Assembly (NCBI GenBank): GCA_903919715.1
Contig: CAIXJC010000012.1
Coordinates: forward strand, 124,001-188,000
Reading direction: 5' to 3'
DNA from: an uncultured bacterium
GTDB lineage: Bacteria; Planctomycetota; Phycisphaerae; Phycisphaerales; SM1A02
DNA: 64,000 bases
Shown: piece by piece, positions 18,702 through 29,155 of the stretch
Layout of the letters: each line of letters begins with the position of its first letter
Numbering within the stretch: position 1 is the stretch's first letter
The notes under the pieces: model-generated
The model's database searches: none
Seen by the model: only the letters and a program-made list of their open reading frames with translations
Told to the model about the DNA's origin: nothing
Position numbers and translations under genes: made by a program

Positions 18702-19648
18702 AGCATGGCTCCAGCAGCGCGAGTGTGGTTTGGGCGCATGACGGTGCTCTCGCTCTCGAGCCGATCAGCAATTTTCGCCTCTCGAACAAGTGTCTCAACG
18801 GTCGCTCGAACAGCATCGCTCGCTCGCACCAATGGAAGACGCACGACTCCCGTGTCACGCCCGAGAAGTTCCATCGCGCACTTCAGAGGAACTGGGTTGA
18901 CATCAAGTGATAGCAAGCCACGAGAGAGTCCAAAAAGCATCTCGTGAGAATGTCGCACGGCAGCGAGGTCATTGTTCGCAATGTTGCGGCAGAGTTGTGC
19001 GACGCGATCAGGAACAAGATTTGAGACGACGCTGACTACGCCGACAGCGCCCACCGCTGCGAAGCTCGCGGTGAGAGAATCGTCGCCCGACAGAATGACG
19101 ATTGAGCAACGCTGACGAATCTCGCTGGCAGAATCCATCGACCCCGTCGCCTCTTTCAACGCAACAATATTTGGATGCTTTGCCAGTCGTTCAATTGTTT
19201 CTGGAGTGATCGCAACTGCGGATCGGCCTGGAATGTTGTAAAGCACAATCGGGAGTTCTGCGCTATCCGCAATTGCCATAAAATGCTGATAAATGCCTTC
19301 TTGAGAAGGCTTGTTGTAATAGGGAGTCACTTGAAGCGATGCATGCGCACCAAGTGATGCGGCAAGTCTGTGCAGATGAATCGCATGCGCAGTTGAATTG
19401 CTTCCAGCACCTGCGATCACTTGCAGTTCCAGTGGCGTCCCGACTCTGACAGCGCATTCGATCACCGCTACATGTTCGTGTTCTTCGAGTGTCGGCGCTT
19501 CGCCAGTGGTGCCGCATGGAACGATGCCGCGGACTCCACCCTTTGCTTGGAAGTGGATGTGTTCGGTGAGGCGTGCGAGGTCGACTTCGACGCCGTCGCG
19601 TGTGAATGGCGTGATGAGTGCGGTGTAGGCGCCAGCGAATGTCAGCAT
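18698..19648 (-). CDS. dapA: 4-hydroxy-tetrahydrodipicolinate synthase
   Basis: Condenses pyruvate with aspartate semialdehyde in the lysine/diaminopimelate pathway. The 316-residue barrel has GTTGEAPTLEEHE, the catalytic tyrosine in VLYNIPGRSA and the Schiff-base lysine in VALKEATGS. SGDDSL closes the active site region. The C-terminal ~20 residues are extra compared with typical DapA. It lies 36 bp downstream of the mutase gene and overlaps the Nudix gene by 4 bases, so the three minus-strand genes form an operon. Confidence 0.94.
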   Translation of the reverse strand: MLTFAGAYTALITPFTRDGVEVDLARLTEHIHFQAKGGVRGIVPCGTTGEAPTLEEHEHVAVIECAVRVGTPLELQVIAGAGSNSTAHAIHLHRLAASLGAHASLQVTPYYNKPSQEGIYQHFMAIADSAELPIVLYNIPGRSAVAITPETIERLAKHPNIVALKEATGSMDSASEIRQRCSIVILSGDDSLTASFAAVGAVGVVSVVSNLVPDRVAQLCRNIANNDLAAVRHSHEMLFGLSRGLLSLDVNPVPLKCAMELLGRDTGVVRLPLVRASDAVRATVETLVREAKIADRLESESTVMRPNHTRAAGAML

Positions 19649-19684
19649 GATGCGAAGTCTACGGACTGCAGGAGTCCAAAGGGA

Positions 19685-21094
19685 CTACAAACGTGGCGAT
19701 TCGCCGAATCCAGCTGCGATCGAGCATTCATTGCAGAGTTCTTCGGCGCGTGATCGGTCGCTCGCTTCGGCGATCAATCGAATGATCGGTTCCGTATTCG
19801 ATGCTCGAAGGTGCACCCAGCCGTCGGGGAGATCAATCCGAATTCCATCGGTCTCGTTCAGTCGAGCTCCGAGACGGTTCGTGAAGAATTCGCGAACTTT
19901 TTCGAGCGCTTGGGGAACGGCGCTTTGTCCGCCCATCGCGGCCAGATCTAGTTTTCGTTTAATCATCGCATAGGGTCGAATTCCAGCGGTTACTTCGCTC
20001 AAAGTTTGGCCCTCGTGCGTTAAGAGTTCCAACACCAGCGCCATTGCCGAAAGTGAGTCTCGGACCCAGCAGATCTTTGGCCAGATCAAACCGCCATTTC
20101 CTTCGCCGCCACCGATTCCTTTGCACGCTTTGATTCCTGCGACCACATTCGCTTCGCCGACCGCTGTTCGGATCACGCGGGAGGGGGGGAATTTCGCAGC
20201 GAGGTCGTCGATCATTCGAGACGTCGAGAGGTTCGTCGCGAGATCGCCATGTCCGTGCCGTTGGAGAAGCCTGAAAACGCCCAGAACAAGCGTGTACTCC
20301 TCACCGATGAATTTCCCGCGTTCGTCGACGAGGGCAAGGCGATCGGCGTCTGGATCTTGGGCGAAACCGACCGCAATCGATCCCGAATCGCGCACCGCAT
20401 CCGACAACTGATGCAGGTTCGCCTCGATCGGTTCTGGAGTGTGCGCAAACGTTCCTGTGTGTTCGCCATTGAGGTGAAGGACATCGCAGCCGAGCGCTTC
20501 GAGCAACATCTTGCCTGCACGCGATCCGCCGCCGTTGACGCTGTCGAGTGCGACGCGAAAATGTTTCATTCGGATAGCTGCAACATCCACATTCGCCAAG
20601 ACTCGATCGACATGAACTTGATCGCCGTCCGTTCGCCGAGTTCGCACTCCGCATGGGACTGTGCTCGCAGATGTTCCTGCGCGAAAGCGAGCGATGACTT
20701 GATTCGCTTCATCGACTGGCAGCGCCAATCCATCTGCATTCAGCGTCTTGAGTCCGTTCCATTCGATCGGATTATGGCTCGCCGTCAGCACGATTCCACC
20801 AACGGCGCCGAGATGTCCGATCATCAAACCAACCGTCGGTGTCGAGACGATTCCTAGATCAATGACATCGAATCCCCATGCGCACAATCCCTCGCATGCG
20901 GCATCAGCAAGTGCCGCTCCTGATCCGCGCCCATCGCGGCCGACGATAAGTCTCGGTTGACTCGTCGTCCGGAGACCTTCTCGAATGTGTTGGGCAAACG
21001 CGGCTGCAAAGTTGCGAGCAACATCTGGCGTCATTGTTTTTCCTACGAGCCCGCGGGCGCCGGAAACCGAAAGCATGAGTGGAGCATTGTGCAC
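19685..21094 (-). CDS. glmM: Phosphoglucosamine mutase / phosphohexomutase
   Basis: A 469-residue alpha-D-phosphohexomutase. The phosphoserine loop is TASHNPIEWNGLK, the metal-binding loop is DPDADRLAL, the sugar-binding loop region is GGEGNGG, and the C-terminal phosphate-binding loop is RASNTEPIIRLIAEA. The N-terminus APLMLSVSGARGLVGKT fits the family, so I keep the GTG at 21094; an ATG at 21076 is the alternative. With UAP at 15.2 kb it would supply UDP-GlcNAc for cell wall and LPS. A phosphomannomutase role is also possible. Confidence 0.85.
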   Translation of the reverse strand: MHNAPLMLSVSGARGLVGKTMTPDVARNFAAAFAQHIREGLRTTSQPRLIVGRDGRGSGAALADAACEGLCAWGFDVIDLGIVSTPTVGLMIGHLGAVGGIVLTASHNPIEWNGLKTLNADGLALPVDEANQVIARFRAGTSASTVPCGVRTRRTDGDQVHVDRVLANVDVAAIRMKHFRVALDSVNGGGSRAGKMLLEALGCDVLHLNGEHTGTFAHTPEPIEANLHQLSDAVRDSGSIAVGFAQDPDADRLALVDERGKFIGEEYTLVLGVFRLLQRHGHGDLATNLSTSRMIDDLAAKFPPSRVIRTAVGEANVVAGIKACKGIGGGEGNGGLIWPKICWVRDSLSAMALVLELLTHEGQTLSEVTAGIRPYAMIKRKLDLAAMGGQSAVPQALEKVREFFTNRLGARLNETDGIRIDLPDGWVHLRASNTEPIIRLIAEASDRSRAEELCNECSIAAGFGESPRL

Positions 21095-21158
21095 GAGGCG
21101 GAATCTAACCGTTCCCAGATCGGACGGGAAATCCTTGAGTGAGGGCTATACTCGGGTT

Positions 21159-21533
21159 ATGTTCGAACTCGAGGTCCGACGGACATTTTCGGCTGCTCAT
21201 GCCATTGTCATTCGTGGCGAACGCGAGCCAATCCACGGCCATGATTGGCAGGTTGAGTTGGTCGTCAGTGCGATCGCCTTGGATCAAGACGGTTTGGCGT
21301 GCGATTTTCACGCACTCGAATCAAGTCTCGATGACATTCTTCGCCCATTTTGTTCAAGGAATCTCAACGAAGTACCGCCGTTTGATGCGGTCAATCCAAC
21401 AGCTGAAGCCGTTGCTCAACATATCGCCACAGAGATGGCAGCACGCGTGCCTAGCCAAGTGAAACTTCGATCAGTTCGGGTCACAGAAGCGCCAGGTTGC
21501 GCCGCCCGTTATGTACTCTCGTCGAGTTCATGA
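21159..21533 (+). CDS. PTPS-III-like pterin synthase (possible FolB substitute)
   Basis: A 124-residue member of the 6-pyruvoyl-tetrahydropterin synthase/QueD family. The zinc histidines are in SAAHA and HGHDW. Where QueD and animal PTPS have a catalytic cysteine four residues before HGH, this protein has none. It instead has glutamate in EPIHGH, the ExxHGH pattern of PTPS-III enzymes, which form 6-hydroxymethyl-dihydropterin and bypass FolB in folate synthesis. DFHALE and VRVTEAPG are the other conserved blocks. I chose the ATG at 21159, where homology begins. The gene is divergent from glmM and followed 27 bp later by ppk1. Confidence 0.82.
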   Translation: MFELEVRRTFSAAHAIVIRGEREPIHGHDWQVELVVSAIALDQDGLACDFHALESSLDDILRPFCSRNLNEVPPFDAVNPTAEAVAQHIATEMAARVPSQVKLRSVRVTEAPGCAARYVLSSSS

Positions 21534-21560
21534 GTAGCCCAAGATCAGTCGCACCTTGAG

Positions 21561-23813
21561 ATGACAATGTCAAAATCGCAGGCAAACTTTGATCCATTGT
21601 TCGATGCGCCAGGATCCGACGGCCCATCTGATCCCAATCGTTTCCTCAACCGCGATCATTCGTGGCTTGAATTCAATGCTCGTGTACTGGAGATGTGCGC
21701 AGATCCGCGGACTCCGCTCTTGGAGCGTGTGCGATTCATGGCGATCTATTCGCGGAATCTCGATGAATTTTATATGAAGCGCGTCGGCGCATTGCGACAC
21801 GCCATCGAGTCTGGAATGAGCGCTGCAATGTATGACCCGTTGACGCCTGCTCAGGTTCTTCACAAAGTGCGAACTCGGGTTTTGGACCTCGATGGGACGC
21901 AGTCCAAGATTCTCGAAGAGCATTTGATGCCCGAATTGCGTGCGGCGGGAATTTCACTCTTGGAATGGAGCGACCTTTCCGAGCCTGAACGTGCTGAAAC
22001 GCAAGCGTGGTTTCGCCGAAACGTTTTTCCAATCTTGACTCCATTGGCAGTCGATCCAGGTCATCGATTCCCTTTTATCTCCAACATGAGCGTCTCGCTC
22101 GGTTTGGTCGTGCGTCGTCCCGGCGAACCCGAGACGATGTTCGCTCGCGTCAAGATCCCTGAACTGCCGAGTCGAATGTATGAGTTGAGATCGGGCCGAC
22201 GGTTTCTGCCAGTACAAGAGATCATCGAACATAATTTGGATGAGTTGTTCCCTGGTATGGAAATTCTCCAAGTGTTGCCGTTCCGCGTGACCCGTGACGC
22301 CGAGATCGAAGCTGAACGTGATGCATCTGACGACTTGTTGGAATCAGTCGAACAAAAACTGAAAGAACGAAAATTCGCACGAGTTGTTCGGCTCGAGGTC
22401 GCATCTGGAGCGAGTCCTCGAATTTTGCGCTTTTTAATGGAAGAGCTGGATCTCGGCGCAGAAGACATCTACGAAACTTCTGGGTTGACCGACTATGGAA
22501 TTCTCGACACGATCGCCGACGTCGATCTGCCCGCACTGAAATATTCTCGGTGGACTCCGCTTCCACCCGCTGAACTTTCGAGCGAAGGTGGCGCCAGTAT
22601 TTTCTCGCAGATTCGCAAGGGCGACATTCTGGTTCATCACCCGTATCAGAGTTTCGATCTCAGTGTCGAACGATTTATTACAGCCGCTGCGGACGATCCA
22701 AAGGTCCTCTGCATCAAGCAATCGCTCTATCGAACTTCTGGCGATAGCCCGTTCATTTCAAGCCTCATTCGCGCCGCAGAAAGCGGAAAACAAGTTGCGG
22801 TGCTCGTTGAACTTCGAGCGCGTTTCGACGAGGCTCGCAATATTGAGTGGGCTCGCAAGTTGGAGAATGCAGGCGTCCATGTGGCATACGGTGTGATCGG
22901 TCTCAAGACTCACACGAAGACTGCGCTCGTCGTGCGTCAAGAATCAGACGGCATTCGTTGTTACGGCCACGTTGGGACTGGAAATTACAACGCACGAACT
23001 GCTCGGGTTTATGAAGACATCGGGCTCCTGACGAGTGATCCATTGATCACAGAGGATCTTGTCGGACTCTTCAATTACATGACGGGACGTTCGAGACAGA
23101 CAAAGTTCAATAAATTATTGATCGCCCCAGTGAGTATGAAGCGGCGATTCATTGAACTCATCGAGCGTGAAGTTCAAACGCATTCAGCGGAACGTCCAGG
23201 GCGGATCATCGCCAAGATGAATCAGATCGAGGATCGTGGCGTCATGGACGCCTTGTATCGCGCCAGTCAGGCTGGAGTGCAGATTGATCTGATCGTCCGT
23301 GGATTCTGCTGTATTCGGCCTGGTGTGCCTGGGCTCTCGGACAATATTCGCGTGCGTTCGCTGATCGGCAGATTCTTGGAGCACAGTCGAATCTTCTACT
23401 TTGGCGCTGGAAAGTCAGAGCCGCTTGATGGCGACTTCTTCATCGGCAGCGCTGATTGGATGTATCGCAATTTGCAGACGCGCGTGGAAGCCGCAACGCC
23501 AATCGAGAAGTTGGAACATCGGCGCATTCTTTGGACGACACTGGAGTATGCGCTTCAAGACGTTCGGCAATCCTGGCAACTCAATTCGGACGGTTCATAC
23601 AAGCGCATTTCCGATGCTGGAGTCTTGGCTGAAGATCCTCGCCGACTTGGACTTCATCAGCGTCTGATGAATGATGCGATGGCGTTGCATTCTCGGAGTC
23701 GAGGAGAAACGTCCACGCTCGGTGATTCAGTCAGCGACGGTTCACCGCAGGAGCTTGAACTCCAATCTGAGTCGCGTCGCCGGAAGCCGAAAAATCAACG
23801 TCCGGTCGGCTGA
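21561..23813 (+). CDS. ppk1: Polyphosphate kinase 1
   Basis: Polymerises the gamma-phosphate of ATP into polyphosphate at the membrane. The 750-residue protein has the four PPK1 domains. The N domain is RFLNRDHSWLEFNARVLE, the head domain includes LRRNVFPILTPLAVDPGHRFPF-like sequence, and the two phospholipase D-like C domains follow. The autophosphorylated histidine is in GHVGTGNYN (about residue 470), and the second active-site block is LIVRGFCCIRPGVPG. The last ~45 residues are a Ser/Arg/Lys-rich tail. Its final 83 bases overlap the convergent lipoprotein gene. Confidence 0.96.
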   Translation: MTMSKSQANFDPLFDAPGSDGPSDPNRFLNRDHSWLEFNARVLEMCADPRTPLLERVRFMAIYSRNLDEFYMKRVGALRHAIESGMSAAMYDPLTPAQVLHKVRTRVLDLDGTQSKILEEHLMPELRAAGISLLEWSDLSEPERAETQAWFRRNVFPILTPLAVDPGHRFPFISNMSVSLGLVVRRPGEPETMFARVKIPELPSRMYELRSGRRFLPVQEIIEHNLDELFPGMEILQVLPFRVTRDAEIEAERDASDDLLESVEQKLKERKFARVVRLEVASGASPRILRFLMEELDLGAEDIYETSGLTDYGILDTIADVDLPALKYSRWTPLPPAELSSEGGASIFSQIRKGDILVHHPYQSFDLSVERFITAAADDPKVLCIKQSLYRTSGDSPFISSLIRAAESGKQVAVLVELRARFDEARNIEWARKLENAGVHVAYGVIGLKTHTKTALVVRQESDGIRCYGHVGTGNYNARTARVYEDIGLLTSDPLITEDLVGLFNYMTGRSRQTKFNKLLIAPVSMKRRFIELIEREVQTHSAERPGRIIAKMNQIEDRGVMDALYRASQAGVQIDLIVRGFCCIRPGVPGLSDNIRVRSLIGRFLEHSRIFYFGAGKSEPLDGDFFIGSADWMYRNLQTRVEAATPIEKLEHRRILWTTLEYALQDVRQSWQLNSDGSYKRISDAGVLAEDPRRLGLHQRLMNDAMALHSRSRGETSTLGDSVSDGSPQELELQSESRRRKPKNQRPVG

Positions 23814-24204
23814 CTCCAAGATCAAAGAGCGTCTCAGCCATCTGGCCTGGAAGCAGGTACCGCAAATTTCCATTGACTCGCCAGCTCGTTATCGCGGCAG
23901 TGGCGGTTCCTTCGTGTCGAATAACGACTGGTAGGGAATCGAATGTGATCGATCGAGCAGGGAGAGTTCGGCTCGCAATCCATTCGTTGTTCCATGTCCC
24001 TGCGTTCGTGGTGACTTGATAAATCCATCGATCAAGCACAATCGGGTTGTCGTTGGGATTGCGAAGGTCGAGATGCAGTACATATTCATCGGCGGTCGGT
24101 CCAGCGGAGACCTTGTCCATCCCACTCACGCGAATTTCTGGGTTCGATGTACACCCAATAAGCAGGGCGGGAAAAAGCAGCAATGCAAGAAGTCTGACGA
24201 CCAT
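23731..24204 (-). CDS. LEA14-like lipoprotein
   Basis: A 157-residue protein with a lipoprotein signal: LLALLLFPALLIGC places the lipidated cysteine at residue 18. The body has the immunoglobulin-like LEA14/WHy pattern, with YVLHLDLRNPNDNPIVLDRW as its clearest element (strand, NPN, strand). These domains are associated with desiccation or stress tolerance, but the biochemical role in bacteria is not settled. The 3' end runs 83 bases into the convergent ppk1 coding region, in a different frame. Confidence 0.75.
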   Translation of the reverse strand: MVVRLLALLLFPALLIGCTSNPEIRVSGMDKVSAGPTADEYVLHLDLRNPNDNPIVLDRWIYQVTTNAGTWNNEWIASRTLPARSITFDSLPVVIRHEGTATAAITSWRVNGNLRYLLPGQMAETLFDLGVSRPDVDFSASGDATQIGVQAPAVNRR

Positions 24205-24234
24205 GAGTGCAATCTATACCCTCGCGGGCATAGG

Positions 24235-27200
24235 ATGGGCTTCGTGCATTCGCCCATTCGTCACATTCTCGAATCTGCCTTTGTTTTCTGCTGTTTTTAC
24301 GGAGTCGTCCCTGCGATCGATTCTTCGGCGCGGGCGCAGGAATCAGCAATTGTTGCCGTCGACGATTCGCCAGCCGCCGAGCAGATGTTGTCGCAAGCCG
24401 AAGATCAAGCCGCCAATAATGCGACCGAGTCAGCCCGTTTGATCAGTCGGGTCTTGGATGAATTCGGCCGCAAGCTAGTTCGCGTTCAAGGTAAGTCAGA
24501 TCGATTCGTTGACGGTCGATCACGTGCGGAATCGTTCTTGCGTTCGCATCCGCAGGTCCTCCTGCGATTTCGTTCTGCGCAATCTGGTGAAGCGGATCGA
24601 TTGGCTTCGGCAAGTGAAGATCGACGGTTGATTGAGACGCGGCTCTTGACGACAGCGGGATTATTTGCGGCCGTACGTGAAGTCCAGCGTGAGGTTGAGT
24701 TGGCGCAATTTGTGAGTGCAAAGGATTTGTTGGATTCGATCGAGAATCATCCCGATATCGCGTCGGTGACTCCATCAATCTTGGCGACTCTCACGGTCTT
24801 GACTGCATGGGGAAATGGCGACGAAGCCATCATCTCTTCCACATTGCAAACGCTTGCAAATTCGCAAGATGCCGAACTGCGTCACCTCGCAGAACGACTC
24901 ACGATCACGGTCAAGGATCGAATGTCTGCGGTGAATCACACGATCAATCCGCTTGCGCCGACTCGGTTTGGGCCGATTCCAGCACACGCCGTTCGACTCT
25001 GGAGCGAGCCACTCGAGAATTCAATTTATTCACGCCTTCAAGATTCCATTGAAGCAGGCGCCCTCCCCGCAAGTAGTTCAGAAGGATCTGCGGCAAGCGG
25101 TCGTTTCCTTGTTTCGATTCCAACGGTCGATGGAGCGCTCGTCCTTGTCAATGAGGGCTATGTTCTGCGCGCATACGACGCTTACTCGCATCTTCCAAAG
25201 TGGGATCAATTTATCGGCGCTCCCAATGCGCCGCGAACAGACATGCAGGCTGGTGATCTTGAGGTTGTCGTGGTCGCATCGGATTGTGTGCTCGCACTCT
25301 CCGGTCATGCACTCGGATCGGAGCGAACGGGGGGTGGTCGCCTCGTATGTCTTGACCTCGGTACTGGTCGACGACGGTGGGAACTCGCACCAGATCGCCT
25401 CGGCGACCAAGCGGAGTTTCGTGATTTATTTTTCTACGGTGCGCCGACCGTCGTGCATAACACAGTCGTTCTCCTTGGGCGCAAAGTGACGCCGCGACTC
25501 GAAACGGTTTCGACTGTCATGGGCGTCAATCTTCAGAGCGGTGCCGTTGAGTGGATTACTCCCGTGGGCGCTGCGCCGGGTGTTCGGACTGCAGGAGCGC
25601 GACCGTACACAACGCCGGTGGCAGAGAATGGTCGAGTATTTATTTCGACGGGAGCTGGAACATCCGCATGTATCGACGCAATTGATGGGCGCATTCGTTG
25701 GATTCGCCGCGATCCAGTTCCCATTCGCGATCTGCAATTGGAGTTAATGCCTTGGGAAATGAGTGGAGCGGTTGTCACTCCCCGTGGACTTCTCACGCTC
25801 GCTCCCGGTGGAACTCAACTGCAACTCCTTGCAATCGATAGCGGCGAAGAAATCGATTCCTTCCCTGTTGGAAATGCAACAGAGTGGGGGGCGGTTCGGT
25901 ATCTGTTGACTGATCGAGACCACTCGTTGATCTACGGCGTTGGCGATGGAATCGTCGCGTTTGCAATCGCTGATCTGCGGACTCCCCGCTGGAAATTCAC
26001 TGGGATTCCAGGTGATGACGCAATGATTCCATTGCCGAGTCGATCGGGCATTCGCGGTCGAGTCCAATCTGGAACGTTGGAAAATGGTCGGTCTGGGTTG
26101 ATCGTTCCGCTTGTTCCTCAAGCGCTCTTACTCAACGGAGATGACGGAACGACGATTCTCACAATTCCGTGCCAGGGGCCGGCCAACATCGTGGCTCGCG
26201 ATGGAGTGATCGCTGCGGCGACCAACGATTCGCTTGAAGTTTTGATGGACGCTGCACGCGCTCAACAGATCTTGCTTTCTGCTCTTGAGGAACGGCCACA
26301 AGATGCGGATGCCGTCATTGGGCTGGTCGAGTTTGCGTTGCAGGCGCACGATGCCACTCTATTGCGAGCCGCGACAAAGGCGATTGAGCCAGCGATCGAA
26401 GCCGTACGCAATAGCCCCGAACGGCGAATGCGATTCGTGGGGATGTTGATCGCAGCCGCGCGGAGCGGTCTCTTGGGACGAGATGGTTCAGACGCATTGT
26501 TCGCTGCGATCGTGCATGCGCACGCAAATCCTGCGGAACGTGCGATGGCATTGGTCGCGCAGGGTGATTGGCTCGCGGAATCTGGCAGAGTGGCGGGCGC
26601 AATTGCAGCATGGAGAGAGTTGCTGAATGATCCCGAGGCTGCACGAGCAACAGTTCCAGATTCGCAAGGTGATACCCAGTTCGTATCGCGAACTGGCGCG
26701 GATGCAGCGTTGCAACGACTCGAAAGGATGGCGGCAACTCCGGGTCTTCCCGCCGAATCCACACGATCCGCGGAGAATTCTCCGACGGGTGGTTCTGCGG
26801 CGGAACTCGAGCGATTCGCAAGTCGTCTCCCGTTCACCGCAGTGGCGGCGCGAGCGTGGAGTCAGGCATCACAATTGCGAATGGATGAAAAAGCGCTCGC
26901 GATTTCTGCTGGGGATGCAGCGGCCGCTCTGGATACGGCAATCGCCTCTGGAAATCGCGCCGTGGTCACCGAGATTCTCGATCGAGCCATAGTCTTGATG
27001 AGAAAATCTGATCTTGAAATCACTGCGGCTCAGTTGCTTGATAGCGCCGTGATTGCGGGATTCGATGTCCCGCTCGCATCGCTTGGTGGGATCGATGCTT
27101 CGCATGCGTTGCTCGCATCGACTGCCGCACAACTTGTCGAGGACCTGCCAAGGCCACTCGCAGCGGCGGAGGTAATGACGCCCCAGTCCGAAGTAACAGC

Positions 27201-28425
27201 TCACTTAATTCGCGGAGTCCTCGCACCGATTCGTAATGTTGGTGCATCGCTTTCGCCTAACGGAAGGTCGTATCTCGTCGTCGATCGAAGTCTGGCGTGC
27301 TTGGCCGTTCCAGATCTTGCTCCACGGTGGTCGGTTGCACTGCGAGGAGAGATATCGCGTGTCGTTCCACTTCGCGATGGAGTGCTTGTGATCGAACAGC
27401 CGAATCGCGAAGCGCTTGCGGCAGAATGGATCGACGATGGGGGAGAGTCTCGCTGGAGAATCGACGATCTTGCGCAGGCAGTCTCCCTGAATGGTGGCGG
27501 TGGGGCGGAACGGACCGAATGCATCGTCCTTGCGACTCACCAGAATCTTGACGTCGTTCGCGCAGATGGTGTTGTGTGCGCATTCGCACTTGTGGATGGT
27601 CGTCCGATTTGGCGAACTGTGAGCACGATCGATGATGTCGCAAGTGCGGATGCGAGCGAGACGTTGGTCGTCGTCGCAGGTACTCGAAACAAGAGTGACG
27701 GGAGTACATCCTGGGTGGTCGCTTTAGATCAATCCAGCGGAAAGATCTTGGCTCAACTGGAAGTGCCGAACGACGAGCCAATTCGATGGGTGCAAGTCAT
27801 GAGCCCTGGAGAGATCGCATTTGGGACTGCACGAGGGGTCGGTCGTTGGCAATTATTTGGGTGTGGAAGCGGAATGCGGTGGCTTTCGCTCAATCCCAGG
27901 CTCCGCGGGACGGTTCATGGCGAGAGGCTGGCAACGAAGTTGGTGGTCGCGGAAGCGACTGACCGAACAAATGTCTTGGATTGGCGATCGGGGCTCATTG
28001 AGGATGGACGATTCGGCATGTCGACCAAGAATCTCAGTGGCGATGGCTCAAGGAAATGGCTTCGAAGTGGGACGGTGATAGTGGGCTGGTCAAATAATGG
28101 GGTTGAATTGTTCACTTTGGCCGGCGAAGCAATTGGGTCATCCAGCCTGCATGGAACCCGCAAGATTCAAGAGGTTTTTGCAGCGAGCGGCGCGCTCGTT
28201 GCTGTAGAGCAATCAATCGGGTCCAACGAACCTCGCGAGACCAATCTTGCTCGTGTGGGTGCGCGCACCTTGATCCATCGATTCGGCTGGAATGATGGAG
28301 GACGTATCGTCGGAGTTGCGCTCGAGGCGGAATTCACAGAGGGGCGCCTCGATCGGATGCAGTTGTTGGACGGTTGGATCCTGCTGAGTGGGCCGCAATC
28401 AACGCTCGCGATCCCGTTGCCGTGA
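24235..28425 (+). CDS. Large exported PQQ-repeat (beta-propeller) protein
   Basis: A 1396-residue protein. The N-terminal ~37 residues form a signal peptide (hydrophobic FVFCCFYGVVPAI, then SSARAQ). Two regions carry PQQ-like/outer-membrane-assembly-type blades. Around residues 290-650 are LDLGTGRRRWEL, MGVNLQSGAVEW and IDAIDGRIRWIRR. Around 1020-1390 are FALVDGRPIWRTV and ALDQSSGKILAQL. Between them is a helical stretch rich in Ala/Arg (about 690-1000) that may be TPR-like. The frame opens upstream, opposite the lipoprotein gene, but the ATG at 24235 begins the signal peptide. Related planctomycete proteins have no assigned substrate. It is probably periplasmic or surface-exposed. Confidence 0.78.
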   Translation: MGFVHSPIRHILESAFVFCCFYGVVPAIDSSARAQESAIVAVDDSPAAEQMLSQAEDQAANNATESARLISRVLDEFGRKLVRVQGKSDRFVDGRSRAESFLRSHPQVLLRFRSAQSGEADRLASASEDRRLIETRLLTTAGLFAAVREVQREVELAQFVSAKDLLDSIENHPDIASVTPSILATLTVLTAWGNGDEAIISSTLQTLANSQDAELRHLAERLTITVKDRMSAVNHTINPLAPTRFGPIPAHAVRLWSEPLENSIYSRLQDSIEAGALPASSSEGSAASGRFLVSIPTVDGALVLVNEGYVLRAYDAYSHLPKWDQFIGAPNAPRTDMQAGDLEVVVVASDCVLALSGHALGSERTGGGRLVCLDLGTGRRRWELAPDRLGDQAEFRDLFFYGAPTVVHNTVVLLGRKVTPRLETVSTVMGVNLQSGAVEWITPVGAAPGVRTAGARPYTTPVAENGRVFISTGAGTSACIDAIDGRIRWIRRDPVPIRDLQLELMPWEMSGAVVTPRGLLTLAPGGTQLQLLAIDSGEEIDSFPVGNATEWGAVRYLLTDRDHSLIYGVGDGIVAFAIADLRTPRWKFTGIPGDDAMIPLPSRSGIRGRVQSGTLENGRSGLIVPLVPQALLLNGDDGTTILTIPCQGPANIVARDGVIAAATNDSLEVLMDAARAQQILLSALEERPQDADAVIGLVEFALQAHDATLLRAATKAIEPAIEAVRNSPERRMRFVGMLIAAARSGLLGRDGSDALFAAIVHAHANPAERAMALVAQGDWLAESGRVAGAIAAWRELLNDPEAARATVPDSQGDTQFVSRTGADAALQRLERMAATPGLPAESTRSAENSPTGGSAAELERFASRLPFTAVAARAWSQASQLRMDEKALAISAGDAAAALDTAIASGNRAVVTEILDRAIVLMRKSDLEITAAQLLDSAVIAGFDVPLASLGGIDASHALLASTAAQLVEDLPRPLAAAEVMTPQSEVTAHLIRGVLAPIRNVGASLSPNGRSYLVVDRSLACLAVPDLAPRWSVALRGEISRVVPLRDGVLVIEQPNREALAAEWIDDGGESRWRIDDLAQAVSLNGGGGAERTECIVLATHQNLDVVRADGVVCAFALVDGRPIWRTVSTIDDVASADASETLVVVAGTRNKSDGSTSWVVALDQSSGKILAQLEVPNDEPIRWVQVMSPGEIAFGTARGVGRWQLFGCGSGMRWLSLNPRLRGTVHGERLATKLVVAEATDRTNVLDWRSGLIEDGRFGMSTKNLSGDGSRKWLRSGTVIVGWSNNGVELFTLAGEAIGSSSLHGTRKIQEVFAASGALVAVEQSIGSNEPRETNLARVGARTLIHRFGWNDGGRIVGVALEAEFTEGRLDRMQLLDGWILLSGPQSTLAIPLP

Positions 28426-28430
28426 GGGGG

Positions 28431-28459
28431 TTGACAGGCTGACGAAGAACGGGGATATT
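28431..28459 (+). promoter_or_regulatory. Sigma-70-like promoter of the poly-Asp protein gene
   Basis: TTGACA (28431-28436) and GATATT (28454-28459) are separated by exactly 17 bases, six bases after the preceding stop. The -35 box is a perfect consensus and the -10 box matches at most positions. The predicted start of transcription is about 28466, giving a short leader that contains the AGGAG at 28474-28478. Confidence 0.6.
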
Positions 28460-28488
28460 CCCCCGCCCCCTTCAGGAGTATGAAACGC

Positions 28489-29121
<633 letters not shown>

Positions 29122-29155
29122 GAACGTCTGACTTTTGTTCGATTGAGACGTCAGC

